Assembly (NCBI GenBank): GCA_023807065.1
Contig: JAJJLU010003575.1
Coordinates: forward strand, 1-50,097
Reading direction: 5' to 3'
DNA from: Isotricha intestinalis
Lineage: Eukaryota > Ciliophora > Litostomatea > Vestibuliferida > Isotrichidae
Length of the DNA: 50,097 nt
The position numbers and the translations under genes are program-made. The notes beneath the pieces are model-generated. The model was given only the letters and a program-made list of their open reading frames with translations. It had not been told where the DNA came from and did not search any database. Positions 8,466-17,139 of the stretch are shown here, in pieces. Every line of letters starts with the position of its first letter. Position 1 is the first letter of the stretch.

Positions 8466-10520
8466 ATGGAAAATATTAAAAAGGAAAAAATAAGAGATTT
8501 AAATAAAAAAACTGAAAGCACTCATTTAATTCTTTTAAAAAATAAAAAAAATGATAAATTAGATATATATTATAAATTGTATGGTTTATTTATATTGATT
8601 ATTAAAATAATTTTTGAATTAATGATAATATGTATCAATTATTTAGGTTTTTATTTTTATTATAAAAGTTTAAATGGATGTAAAGGAACTCAAGTAGAAT
8701 GTTTAGAAGTATTAAAACCTAAATTTTTTTATCAATTAGGTTATTTTTGTTTATATTCTTCAATAATAACAAGTGTAATTATTTTTTTATGTATTATAAG
8801 ATTTATACATTTATTTCATATATTTTATTTAATTATAGGGTATTTATCCTTTTTTTCCCATGATCATGGTTCTACTTTTGAAAAACATGGACAATATAAT
8901 TTATCTATTTTTCTCATTTTAGTATTCTTAATTATTTTATTTCTTTGTATTATTAATATAGTTATTAAAATTCTTTTGAAAAAATATTATAAAACTTTTA
9001 TTTTTTCTTTTTCTTTTTTATTAATAATCTTTTATATTTTAAGAGCTAAAATTATAGAAAAATCAAATTGTTCTGATTGGATTATTGGTTTAAATAATAC
9101 TAAAATAGACAATAATAATACATTATATAAATGTGAATTAATGTCGCCTATAAAATGTAGAATAAATTTTTATGATAATATATTTGATTTAAGTCCTTTA
9201 ATAGGAAATTCTTGTGATAAACTTACAAATAGATATAAAGAAAGAGAAATATTAATTAATATGTTAAATAATTCAAAATTTAATGAAACAAGAATATTTG
9301 GTTTTCCAATAACTACAAAAATGTCTTTACAAAATCAAAAAAATTTATTCCAATTTAATAAAAAAGTATTATCTCAAATATATGATATGGAAAAAACAAA
9401 AAGGTTTAAAAATAATGAAAAACCAGAAATAACATTACATTTCTCCAAAGATGACATAGGAACAATAAAAATGAATCTTCGTAAAAATAGATATTTAATA
9501 AAGAGCAGAAAAAAGAAAGAAAAAAGTAATTATTTTAAATCAAAATTTAACCAAATTATTTTTATATATATAGATAGTATAAGTAGGGTTCATTTTTTAA
9601 GAAAAATGCCAAAAGTATCAAATTTTATTGAAACTTTTATGAAATATAATAAAACCACAAAATATAGATCATATCAATTTATAAAATATCATAATTTTGC
9701 TCCTTTCACTCAAATAAATGTTCAACCAATGTTTTATGGTAAAAAAATGTCTTCAAAATCAGGAAGAGATATATTATTTTATTTAAAAAATAATGGTTTC
9801 ATAACAGGTCAATCATCAAATTTATGTTCTAAAGAAGTGTTTGCTGTTGAATCACATTATAATATATTATATGTTAATTTCTCAAATTTTGACCATGAAA
9901 ATATAGCAATGTTTTGTGATCCTAATTATTATGATAGAAATAATCCTTATCCTTTACATAAAGGTCCTTTTTCAATTATAAGAAAATGCTTATATGGAAA
10001 AGATACTTTTGAATATGTTTTAGAATATGGGAAAAAATTTTGGGAATTATATCCTGAAAATAAAAAGTATTTAAGATTAAGTTTTATTGATGCTCATGAA
10101 GGAACTGGTGAAGTTATTAAATATTTAGATCAACCTTTATATAATTTTTTATTTGATTTTTATATTAATGATTACTTAAAAAATACTGCTTTATTTATTG
10201 TTTCTGATCATGGTAATAATATGCCTGGATTTTATAATGTAATTCAATTTGAAGATTTTGAAATTGAGAAAACTTTAGGTGTTTTTTATTTAATATTATA
10301 TGATTTTAAAAAAGATGAATTTTTAATTGAAAATCAACAAATTTTAATCACTCCTTATGACATTCATGATACTTTAATAAATATTATTTATGGTGAAGGA
10401 AATTCTTATGGTTATTCTTTAAAAGGAAGAAGTGTATTATATAAAATTAATGGATATAATAGAACTTGTTCAGATTATCCTGAAATAAAAGATGAATTTT
10501 GTAGATGTAAAAAAACTTAA
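8466..10520 (+). CDS. Multi-membrane protein with DUF229 alkaline-phosphatase-fold domain
   Basis: This is a 684-residue protein. Residues about 38-195 contain around five membrane helices. Residues about 360-660 form an alkaline-phosphatase/sulfatase superfamily domain close to DUF229: metal-site-like D370 in FIYIDSISR, the nucleophile region NFAPFTQINVQPMFYG (T415 is a candidate), FIDAHEG (D542, H544), VSDHGNN (D581, H582) and a later His in YDIHDTL. The family removes or transfers phosphate- or sulfate-linked groups; the substrate here is unknown, and the catalytic domain probably lies outside the cytosol. A Cys-rich tail (NRTCSDYPEIKDEFCRCKK) and N-glycosylation sequons support that. The ATG is the first in frame and the stop is TAA. 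Confidence 0.75.
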   Translation: MENIKKEKIRDLNKKTESTHLILLKNKKNDKLDIYYKLYGLFILIIKIIFELMIICINYLGFYFYYKSLNGCKGTQVECLEVLKPKFFYQLGYFCLYSSIITSVIIFLCIIRFIHLFHIFYLIIGYLSFFSHDHGSTFEKHGQYNLSIFLILVFLIILFLCIINIVIKILLKKYYKTFIFSFSFLLIIFYILRAKIIEKSNCSDWIIGLNNTKIDNNNTLYKCELMSPIKCRINFYDNIFDLSPLIGNSCDKLTNRYKEREILINMLNNSKFNETRIFGFPITTKMSLQNQKNLFQFNKKVLSQIYDMEKTKRFKNNEKPEITLHFSKDDIGTIKMNLRKNRYLIKSRKKKEKSNYFKSKFNQIIFIYIDSISRVHFLRKMPKVSNFIETFMKYNKTTKYRSYQFIKYHNFAPFTQINVQPMFYGKKMSSKSGRDILFYLKNNGFITGQSSNLCSKEVFAVESHYNILYVNFSNFDHENIAMFCDPNYYDRNNPYPLHKGPFSIIRKCLYGKDTFEYVLEYGKKFWELYPENKKYLRLSFIDAHEGTGEVIKYLDQPLYNFLFDFYINDYLKNTALFIVSDHGNNMPGFYNVIQFEDFEIEKTLGVFYLILYDFKKDEFLIENQQILITPYDIHDTLINIIYGEGNSYGYSLKGRSVLYKINGYNRTCSDYPEIKDEFCRCKKT

Positions 10521-10961
10521 AAAATTAAAATAAATAAACTAAAACAACCTTTTATTTAAATATATAAAAAATATTATTAATTTTTTAGATGATTTTAAAG
10601 TTAAAAAGTTCATATAATTAACATTCAAAGTATATTTTTGTTGTGGTATTTCTTTCTTTTATTATTTAATATAATAGCAATTAACAAATATAAATGCTTA
10701 ATTCAGAATTATTTTTTTACAAAATCTGATTTATAAGATTAATTCATTTATATTTCTAATTGATTTAATTCAATTATTATTATTAATAAAATATAACTTA
10801 TTTAATTATTATATATATCATTTTATTGTAAGAATGGAATACCCTTGTTTATAAAATATATAATATTTAACTGTGACATTTTAATTTAAAATAAATGTAA
10901 ATATTAAAAAAAATTATTTTAAAAAACCCTTTTTTAACAAAACCAATAAAGATATTATTAA
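10521..10961. other. Convergent intergenic region, no gene seen
   Basis: This is 441 bp between the 3' ends of two convergent genes. It is extremely A+T-rich with many short TATA/TTAAT runs. I find no open segment with coding character, no RNA gene and no clear repeat. Confidence 0.6.
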
Positions 10962-11339
10962 TTATCCTTCTTCTTCTCCACTATCACTTTCATCTTTAAT
11001 ATGTTCATTTTTATGAGTATTTTCTTTAATATCATCTCCTTCTTCATTTTCAATTTCTAAAATTTCTTTATCATTTTTCAATAATTCTTTAGCAAGTGAA
11101 AATTCATTTTTAATACTTTTTCTTCTAGCTTCTTTGAATTGTTTATCATGTTCGTTTTCTTCTTTTTTTTCTTTAATATTAAATTTTGCTTTAACTTCAT
11201 CAAAATGTAAATTTGAACCAAGTTTCCAACTGACACTATTTCTTTTCTTTGAAAATGCCATAATTTCATCTGGATTTAAACGATCTGAATTTTTTAAAGA
11301 AGATCTTTTAGGTTTAATTTCTTCATTCTTTTTTGACAT
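10962..11339 (-). CDS. Small charged protein, possible phosphatase-docking protein
   Basis: This is a 125-residue protein starting at the first ATG and ending with TAA. The N-terminal half contains RSSLKNSDRLNPDEI and KKRNSVSWKLGSNLHFDEV, an arrangement (SSLK, then a basic residue followed by VSW) reminiscent of the SILK and RVxF docking motifs that bind protein phosphatase 1. The second motif is not canonical, because two residues separate the Arg from the Val. The C-terminal third is very acidic (EIENEEGDDIKEN, SDSGEEEG) and probably disordered. A regulatory or adaptor role is possible; this is inference from short motifs only. Confidence 0.6.
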   Translation of the reverse strand: MSKKNEEIKPKRSSLKNSDRLNPDEIMAFSKKRNSVSWKLGSNLHFDEVKAKFNIKEKKEENEHDKQFKEARRKSIKNEFSLAKELLKNDKEILEIENEEGDDIKENTHKNEHIKDESDSGEEEG

Positions 11340-11463
11340 TTTAATTTATTATATTTTATTTATATTATATTGAAATATAATTAAAATATTTTTTTTGGTT
11401 TTTAAATATAATTTATTTGAGTTATTATTATATAATTTTATGGTTTATATTATTATTGAAAAA

Positions 11464-12708
11464 TTAATTAAAACATTTTCCAAAAATATTATTTTGTCCT
11501 CCATTTGAAATATAATTTGCTAAATCATCTATTGAGTTTTTATCTTTAATATATTGTTCTCTATTTTCAACTTCACATTCTTCATCTGTTTCTTCTTTTA
11601 AAAATAAAGGAAAATTATAAAATAAATCTTCAAATAAATTTATGAATAATCGTTCATTTTTTTTAATATTATTTTCTAAATCATAATTATCTAAAAACAT
11701 AATTTTATTTTTTTCATAAAATGATTTTAATTCTTCTTCACCTCCATTCATTATTAGTTCTTCTATCATTTTATTATTTTCTATTTCATCATATTCTTTT
11801 ACTAAAAGAATAAAAAATATATTATTTGTGAATTTTAAATTTAATACTTCTATTATTTTATTATAATAACCATTATTTCCTAATAAAAAAACTCTTCCTT
11901 CAATTTTATGTATTATAAATGTTATATCAAATTGTTTTTTTTTATAAGAGGAAAATTTATCTAATGAGTTTTTAAATATTTGATTTTTATAAATTGAAAA
12001 ATTTATATTAGTTTTTTTTAAAATATCACATAATTTATCATTGAAAATATTTAACAGTTCTTCTTTTAAAGAAACTAAATTACATGAAATTTCTTTTTCT
12101 TTTTTTAATTTAATTTTTGATTTCAAAAAATAAAAATAATCATCAATAAAACATCCTAAAAGTAATTTACATTTAATACATTTTACATAATCATAATTTA
12201 AAATTTTATTTTCTTTATCCTTTCCATTTTTAATTAATAAAGAATTTTGAGAATGAATTTTCATAACATTAAAAATATTATTATTAACATTAATTTTAAT
12301 AAACTTTTTTTTCTCATAAATAATCTTTTCTAATTATTAAAATATATACTTACTTTCTTCAATAGAAATAATTTTCATACAATTTCTACAATGAATAAAA
12401 TAAGTATTATCATTATATTTAGTATTTAAAATATTATTTTCTGAATCTAAACTTTTCTCAATTTGACGATTTGTTATTTCAGGTTCTTCTAATATATTAT
12501 CTTTTTCAACATTTACAATTCTTTGAGAACTTATTATTTTATCACTAACAATTGAATTATCTATTATTTCTGAATCTTCTAAAATTTGATCATTACTTAT
12601 ATCATAAAAGTCTCTACTTTTATCACTAATATTTAATTTTGTTTCTGAAATATTTATTCTCTTTGTTTCTTCCTCATTTTTTTCTTCAATATTTAAATTA
12701 TCAGACAT
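11464..12708 (-). CDS. Two-exon protein with paired CxxC knuckles (Yippee/Mis18-like fold candidate)
   Basis: Exon 1 runs 12708-12354 and exon 2 12329-11464, joined by removing a 24-nt intron, to give 406 residues. Without splicing the upstream frame stops four codons into the intron. The spliced frame puts HCRNC (C107, C110) and VKCIKCKLLLG (C169, C172) in one protein, 58 residues apart. Paired CxxC motifs at this spacing, with V-x-C-x-x-C-x4-LG after the second pair, are seen in the Yippee, Mis18 and cereblon zinc-binding beta-tent domains; the match is suggestive rather than proven. Residues 1-100 are acidic and disordered, and the C-terminal 200 residues are of unknown type. The start at 12708 (MSDNLNIEEK) is the first real ATG; longer frames begin with TTG. 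The stop is TAA. Confidence 0.7.
12330..12353 (-). other. 24-nt spliceosomal intron
   Basis: On the minus strand the segment begins GTAAGTATAT and ends AATTAG. It is 24 bases long, contains in-frame stops, and its removal keeps the downstream frame exactly in register. GTAAGT is the consensus eukaryotic 5' splice site. Confidence 0.85.
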
Positions 12709-12868
12709 TTTAAATCTTTTAAAAAGTAAAATTAAATTAATTTCAAATGACAAAATTTTATATGATAAACTAAAAAAAAATTTTAAAAACACCAATAAAA
12801 AAAAATTATAAAAATATATAAAAAACCCAAAAATAAAAATTTAACAAATATATTAAAAATAAAAAAAC
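12709..12868. promoter_or_regulatory. Divergent promoter region
   Basis: This is a 160-bp A+T-rich spacer between the divergent zinc-knuckle gene and the small plus-strand gene. Nothing more specific than A-rich tracts before both start codons can be seen. Confidence 0.35.
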
Positions 12869-13366
12869 ATGTCAAACATTAAAACATTAGATTCTTTGTC
12901 ATCAACAAAGCCATTATCAAATTTAACATCTTTTTACAAAGAATCATCAAATTCATTTAGAAATTCTTCACTATTAAATAAATCAATAAAATCACCAATA
13001 TCATCAGATAATAAAGTTAAAAATCATTTAATAAACTTAAATAAAACTTTAAAAACAGAAAATTATTCTGAAAATGGATATATTAATAGACCTACTATAA
13101 CTTTTAGACCAGAAATGCCTTTACATAATTTAGAAAAAAAAGAATTAATTAATCCTTCTAAATTAAATTATGTTGTTTCCATTAATCCTCCTCCTTGTCA
13201 TAAAATTCAAAAAGGTTTTAGAAGTGTTAGTAATAGAAATAATAAAAATAATTTAAGTTTCTCTTTTTTAAGACCTTATTTACAAAATGAAGTTGATGAA
13301 TTTGAAAAAGGTTTACTTACTTCTTTAAGAAAAGAAAGATTTTCAAAAAATAATAATTTGTTTTAA
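12869..13366 (+). CDS. Small Ser/Asn-rich protein of unknown function
   Basis: This is a 165-residue protein from a clear ATG to TAA. The first 70 residues are Ser/Asn-rich. The second half contains better ordered blocks, RPTITFRPEMPLHNLEKKEL, VVSINPPPCHKIQKGFRSV and SFLRPYLQNEVDEFEKGLL, the last looking like a short amphipathic helix. I know no family with this pattern. It is followed by a long gap with decayed coding sequence, so its downstream neighbour may have been lost. Confidence 0.6.
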   Translation: MSNIKTLDSLSSTKPLSNLTSFYKESSNSFRNSSLLNKSIKSPISSDNKVKNHLINLNKTLKTENYSENGYINRPTITFRPEMPLHNLEKKELINPSKLNYVVSINPPPCHKIQKGFRSVSNRNNKNNLSFSFLRPYLQNEVDEFEKGLLTSLRKERFSKNNNLF

Positions 13367-13492
13367 AATGTAATAAATTTAAAATTTTTTTTATTTTTCA
13401 TTTGATATTTTTATTTAAAAAAATTGAATTTTTTTTATAAAATTTTTTATATTATATATCTTTTAATTATTATAAAATATTTTTTAAGCTAG

Positions 13493-13878
13493 ATAAAAAT
13501 AAAATTAAAAAATAAGTTCAAACCAATTAATTTGGTTTTTATTTATTCTAATAAAGATATTGAATTTTCCTTTCCTAGACGACTTTATGTTTATCAAAAA
13601 GATAGAGATGTAAATCCTTTATCTCCAAAATATAATTAAGTTCATAAACTCAACCTTAACACGAAATTAATCAAAAAAATAGAAGAAATACTCTGAATAT
13701 AAATAATAATGAAGGTCCTCACCCTAAGAATTATTGTAAACAAAAGTGATATGATAATATTAATATATATTACCAAAAAATATATAATGATTATTTTAGA
13801 GAAGATTTAAAAATAGACAAAAGAATGATTAAATCCATTTTGAAATAGAAATATAAATTCATTAAGGCCAATTTATAA
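13493..13878 (+). pseudogene. Broken gene remnant
   Basis: A first open stretch (13493-13639) reads INLVFIYSNKDIEFSFPRRL and ends DVNPLSPKYN before TAA. After a frame change, 13660-13878 reads NRRNTLNINNNEGPHPKNY and, past a TGA (13747), IYYQKIYNDYFREDLKIDKR, then a TAG, then KYKFIKANL and TAA. The composition is protein-like and unlike the surrounding gap, so this looks like a decayed gene with one shift and two internal stops. I do not recognise the family. Confidence 0.5.
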
Positions 13879-14225
13879 ATTATTTAAATCATATATTTTT
13901 ATAGATAAAAAAAAGAAAACATTTTATATATCTAACTCATTATTAATATTGAGAAAGGTAAATACAATAAATTAATTGTTTCAATTTATTGTTTTTTTGT
14001 TATTTTTTATCAATAAATGAATTTATTTTATGTTTTATGTGATTAAATAGAATACTTTTCCTTTTCTTTTTAATACATTATTGACTTTATAAAACCCTAA
14101 AAATGATATGTTACACATAAACCAAGTTTAACAATAACAAGAATAAAAATAGAAAAAAATTATTTACCTTTTTCAAGTGAAAATTGGATTCAATTTAATT
14201 TTATAAAAATTAAAGTAATAAAAAA

Positions 14226-14369
14226 AGTTTTTCAAGTAATTCAAGTAATACTTCTTTAATTGAAAAAATATAAATAATAAAAGGACTTCAATATAATAAT
14301 ACTGATGCTAATAAAATATCTATTATTGATAAATTTTTTCTAATTAAAAATTTTATTAAGAAAAAATAA
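14226..14369 (+). pseudogene. Short broken coding remnant
   Basis: The frame reads SFSSNSSNTSLIEKI, a TAA, then IIKGLQYNNTDANKISIIDK and FFLIKNFIKKK before TAA. It is too short and interrupted to be a gene; it may belong to the same decayed locus as the remnant at 13493-13878. Confidence 0.3.
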
Positions 14370-14583
14370 TAAAAATTAAATAATAATATAGTGAGAATTA
14401 GAATTATATATGATTTCATAAGAAATATATTTTTATCTTCCATTAATTCTGATTCATCATATAAATTCTTTTTTCTAATTAATTATTTTTTAAAAAATAA
14501 TCAGCTTTTCACTTTTTATTTTTTTTTCTTAATAATTTAGAATCTAAATCTTTTTTAGATTCTATAATATAATTATAATTACT

Positions 14584-16023
14584 TCAATTATTATCTTCTT
14601 GATTTATATTTTGATTTATATAATTATATAAATTATCATTTTGTAATGGAATTTGAGTATTTTCTTTTTCATAATTATTTATTGAATTGTAGGAATTATT
14701 ATTATCAGAGTTATTAATTGAATCATTTTCTATTTTTTTTTTATTTGAATATTCTAATTGGATTTCTTCTTGGTTTATTTTTTCAATTTGGCTTTGTAAT
14801 GATTTAATTTGTGATTTATATTCATTAATTGATTTTTCTTGTTCTTGAATCTTTAAATTTAATTCTTCTATTTGTTTATTATTATTAGAAATTATTGTTT
14901 CAACATTATTAATATCTAAATTATTAATTTGATTTTTTAAATCATTATTTTCATTAACTAAATTAAATTTTTCTTCAGTTAAATTATTAACTTGAGTTTG
15001 AAGTTTAGCATTTTCTTTTTTTTGAAAAGATAATAATTCATTATTTTCAGCAATTAAATTATTATATTTTGCTTTAATATAAGTATATTCACTTTCTAAT
15101 TTTTCATATTTAGAACTTAATTCTGAAATTCTTTTTGTTTCAGTAAATTGATTAATTAAATCATTAGAAAGATTTTCTTGAAATTGGTTAATTATATTTT
15201 TCATATCTTCTATATCTGTTAATTGATTTTCTTTTTCAATTAATTTCTCATTCATTTCATTTTCTTTTTCTGTAATAAAATCAGAAACTTTTATTTCATT
15301 TTGATTATAATAATTTAATAAACTATCTAATTTTAATTCTTTAATTTTTTCATTAATGTTATTATCATTTGGATATAATTGTAATATATATAAAAGAAGA
15401 GCAATTAATTTATTAAAAGTACTTTCATATTTATTTATTTCAATAACTAATTTATCATAATCTTTCTTTTTATTTTTAATTTCATCAATTAAATCCTTAT
15501 TCCTTTTCATAATTGATTCATTCGTTTGATTTAATTCATTAATTGTTTTATAATTATTTTCAATTTTTTTTTCATATTCATTACTTATTTTTGCAATTTC
15601 TTTATCATTTATATATCTTCCTTTAATTAAATCCATTACTTTCTGGAAATTATTTTCTGTTATAATATAAGTTTTTTCTTTAGGTAATGTGTCCTTTTCA
15701 CAATTTTTTAATTTTTGTATATCTCCTTCATTTCCTGGTATAATATTTAAATTTTTTTCTTTTTTTGTTATTTTATATTGTTTATTTTTGTCTGAAATGA
15801 ATTCTGTAGTATATTTAAATTGAGGAGAAGGACTTCTTCCCTTTTTTTTATTAACATTTATCATTTTTGATTTTCTATTTTGTTGATTATAAATTATATT
15901 ATTTATTTGAGGTGGTGAACGAGAATTTCTTTTATTGGAAAAATTATTATTTTCTCCTTCTTTTCTTAATGTGAGTTTAAATTCTTCTGCTTGGTTTTTT
16001 TTTAGAAATTCTTGTCTTTGCAT
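14584..16023 (-). CDS. Coiled-coil protein
   Basis: This is a 479-residue protein. Residues 1-110 are basic and Asn-rich with a possibly phosphorylated Ser-Pro segment (NKKKGRSPSPQFKYT). Residues about 125-430 are almost continuous coiled coil, broken near residues 200-250 by a more hydrophobic piece (KLIALLLYILQLYPNDNNI). The last 50 residues are Asn/Ser-rich. It is probably a cytoskeletal, basal-body or tethering protein, but no family is recognised. The stop is TGA, the only native TGA stop among the intact genes here. The following codons (IIESKKDLDSKLLRKKNKK, then a second TGA) still look coding, so the C-terminus may be recently truncated. The gene is divergent from the eS10 gene. Confidence 0.7.
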   Translation of the reverse strand: MQRQEFLKKNQAEEFKLTLRKEGENNNFSNKRNSRSPPQINNIIYNQQNRKSKMINVNKKKGRSPSPQFKYTTEFISDKNKQYKITKKEKNLNIIPGNEGDIQKLKNCEKDTLPKEKTYIITENNFQKVMDLIKGRYINDKEIAKISNEYEKKIENNYKTINELNQTNESIMKRNKDLIDEIKNKKKDYDKLVIEINKYESTFNKLIALLLYILQLYPNDNNINEKIKELKLDSLLNYYNQNEIKVSDFITEKENEMNEKLIEKENQLTDIEDMKNIINQFQENLSNDLINQFTETKRISELSSKYEKLESEYTYIKAKYNNLIAENNELLSFQKKENAKLQTQVNNLTEEKFNLVNENNDLKNQINNLDINNVETIISNNNKQIEELNLKIQEQEKSINEYKSQIKSLQSQIEKINQEEIQLEYSNKKKIENDSINNSDNNNSYNSINNYEKENTQIPLQNDNLYNYINQNINQEDNN

Positions 16024-16626
16024 TTTTAACTTTTTTATTTTTATATATATTTTTATTAATTAAATTTAATTCTATATAATTGGAAAATACTAATTTATTT
16101 AAAAACAGAATTTATAAAAATTATTAATGATTTAATCTTCTTCTAGTTCATGAAGAAATGAAATAAATTTTATATTGTATGAAAAGAATTGAAGAAAACC
16201 TTAAACAATTGTAAAATGAAGTTTGAAAAGATTTGATTTTGATAGAAGTGATAATAAATATGAAGAAGAAATGATTAATAAATGATTGAAAATAATTTAA
16301 ATTAAAACTGTTGGATTCATTTAGTACTATTAATAAAAAATAATTTGATGATTATTTGAATAGTCAATTCAAAAATATAAGTGGTTGTCTAAAGGTAATA
16401 AAGATAAAACGAAGAAATCATAAAATAACTTTCTGCAAAAAAATATATTAAAATAATTGAAAAAAAATAATATGAAAATAAATGTTTACTGAATAAATAA
16501 ATTTACCTAATTTTAAAATTGAAAAAGCTGAATTTTAAAAAGTATTAATCGATAAAAAATTAAAAAAATTTAAATATAATTAATAATTAAAAATAAAAAT
16601 AAATTGAATTTAATATCTATAAAAGA
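16024..16626. promoter_or_regulatory. Divergent intergenic region with a coding remnant
   Basis: This is a 603-bp spacer between the coiled-coil gene (minus) and eS10 (plus), so it should hold two promoters. The middle part contains a decayed coding stretch at 16296-16451. The 80 bases before the eS10 start are nearly pure A/T. No specific motif is recognised. Confidence 0.4.
16296..16451 (+). pseudogene. Short broken coding remnant
   Basis: The frame reads KLKLLDSFSTINKK, a TAA, then FDDYLNSQFKNISGCLKVIK and IKRRNHKITFCKKIY before TAA. The residue mix is protein-like and it lies between two genes with no role for it, so it is probably a decayed fragment. No family is recognised. Confidence 0.3.
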
Positions 16627-17043
16627 ATGGTTCTAGTCTCAACAAAAGACAAAATAAAAATATACACATACCTATTAAAAGAAGGAGTATTCTGTTTTAA
16701 AAAAGACTATGCAAATAAAAATGAAAACTTAGATATACCAAATTTAAATTGTTTCTTAGTAATACGTTCTTTAGCATCTAGAAAATTTGTAACAGAGATA
16801 TTTTCATGGCAATGGCATTATTATTGCTTAACAGAAAAAGGAGTAGAATATTTAAGAAAATATTTAGGATTACCTGATTCAATTATTCCAAATACTCATA
16901 AATTTGAAGAACAACCTAAAGAAGAAGAAAATGAAGAAAATGAAGAAAGAGAAGAAAAGAGAGAAAGAAGAGGAAGAGGAAGAGGAAGAGGAGGAAGAAG
17001 AGGAGGAAGAACACAAGAAAGTGAAACTCCAGCTCAAGAATAA
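16627..17043 (+). CDS. RPS10: 40S ribosomal protein eS10
   Basis: The 138-residue product is a component of the small ribosomal subunit. The first 95 residues are a clear eS10 plectin/S10 winged-helix domain: IYTYLLKEGVFCFKKDY, then IPNLNCFLVIRSLASRKFVT, FSWQWHYYCLTEKGVEYLR and YLGLPDSIIPNT, in the usual order. The acidic linker and Arg/Gly-rich tail (RRGRGRGRGGRRGGR) correspond to the basic C-terminal tail of other eukaryotic eS10 proteins, and the length is close to normal. The start is the only sensible ATG and the stop is TAA. It lies 96 bp upstream of the EF-hand/PH kinase gene in the same direction. This assignment also anchors the genetic code as standard. Confidence 0.96.
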   Translation: MVLVSTKDKIKIYTYLLKEGVFCFKKDYANKNENLDIPNLNCFLVIRSLASRKFVTEIFSWQWHYYCLTEKGVEYLRKYLGLPDSIIPNTHKFEEQPKEEENEENEEREEKRERRGRGRGRGGRRGGRTQESETPAQE

Positions 17044-17139
17044 GATATTTTTATTTAATAAGTTTTTGTTTTTTTATATTTTTTAATCCATAAATTAATT
17101 TATTTATTTTTTATTTGTTAAATTTATTTTTTATATTTA

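Larger units (their letters stand above)
13367..14583. other. Gap with decayed coding sequence
   Basis: This 1.2 kb region has no intact gene. It holds at least two stretches that read as protein on the plus strand with stops or shifts (13493-13878 and 14226-14369, listed separately), and a stretch on the minus strand next to 14583 that continues the coiled-coil gene beyond its TGA. The remainder is A+T-rich without visible structure. Confidence 0.5.

Noticed and set aside
11078..11373. Frames overlapping the small charged protein on both strands
   Set aside because: The main frame has the better start, acidic/basic pattern and TAA stop; the others are shadows.
14561..14583. 21-nt GTAATT...ATAG intron after the TGA of the coiled-coil gene
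   Set aside because: It lies downstream of the in-frame stop, so splicing it would not restore the frame; noted only as part of the TGA observation.
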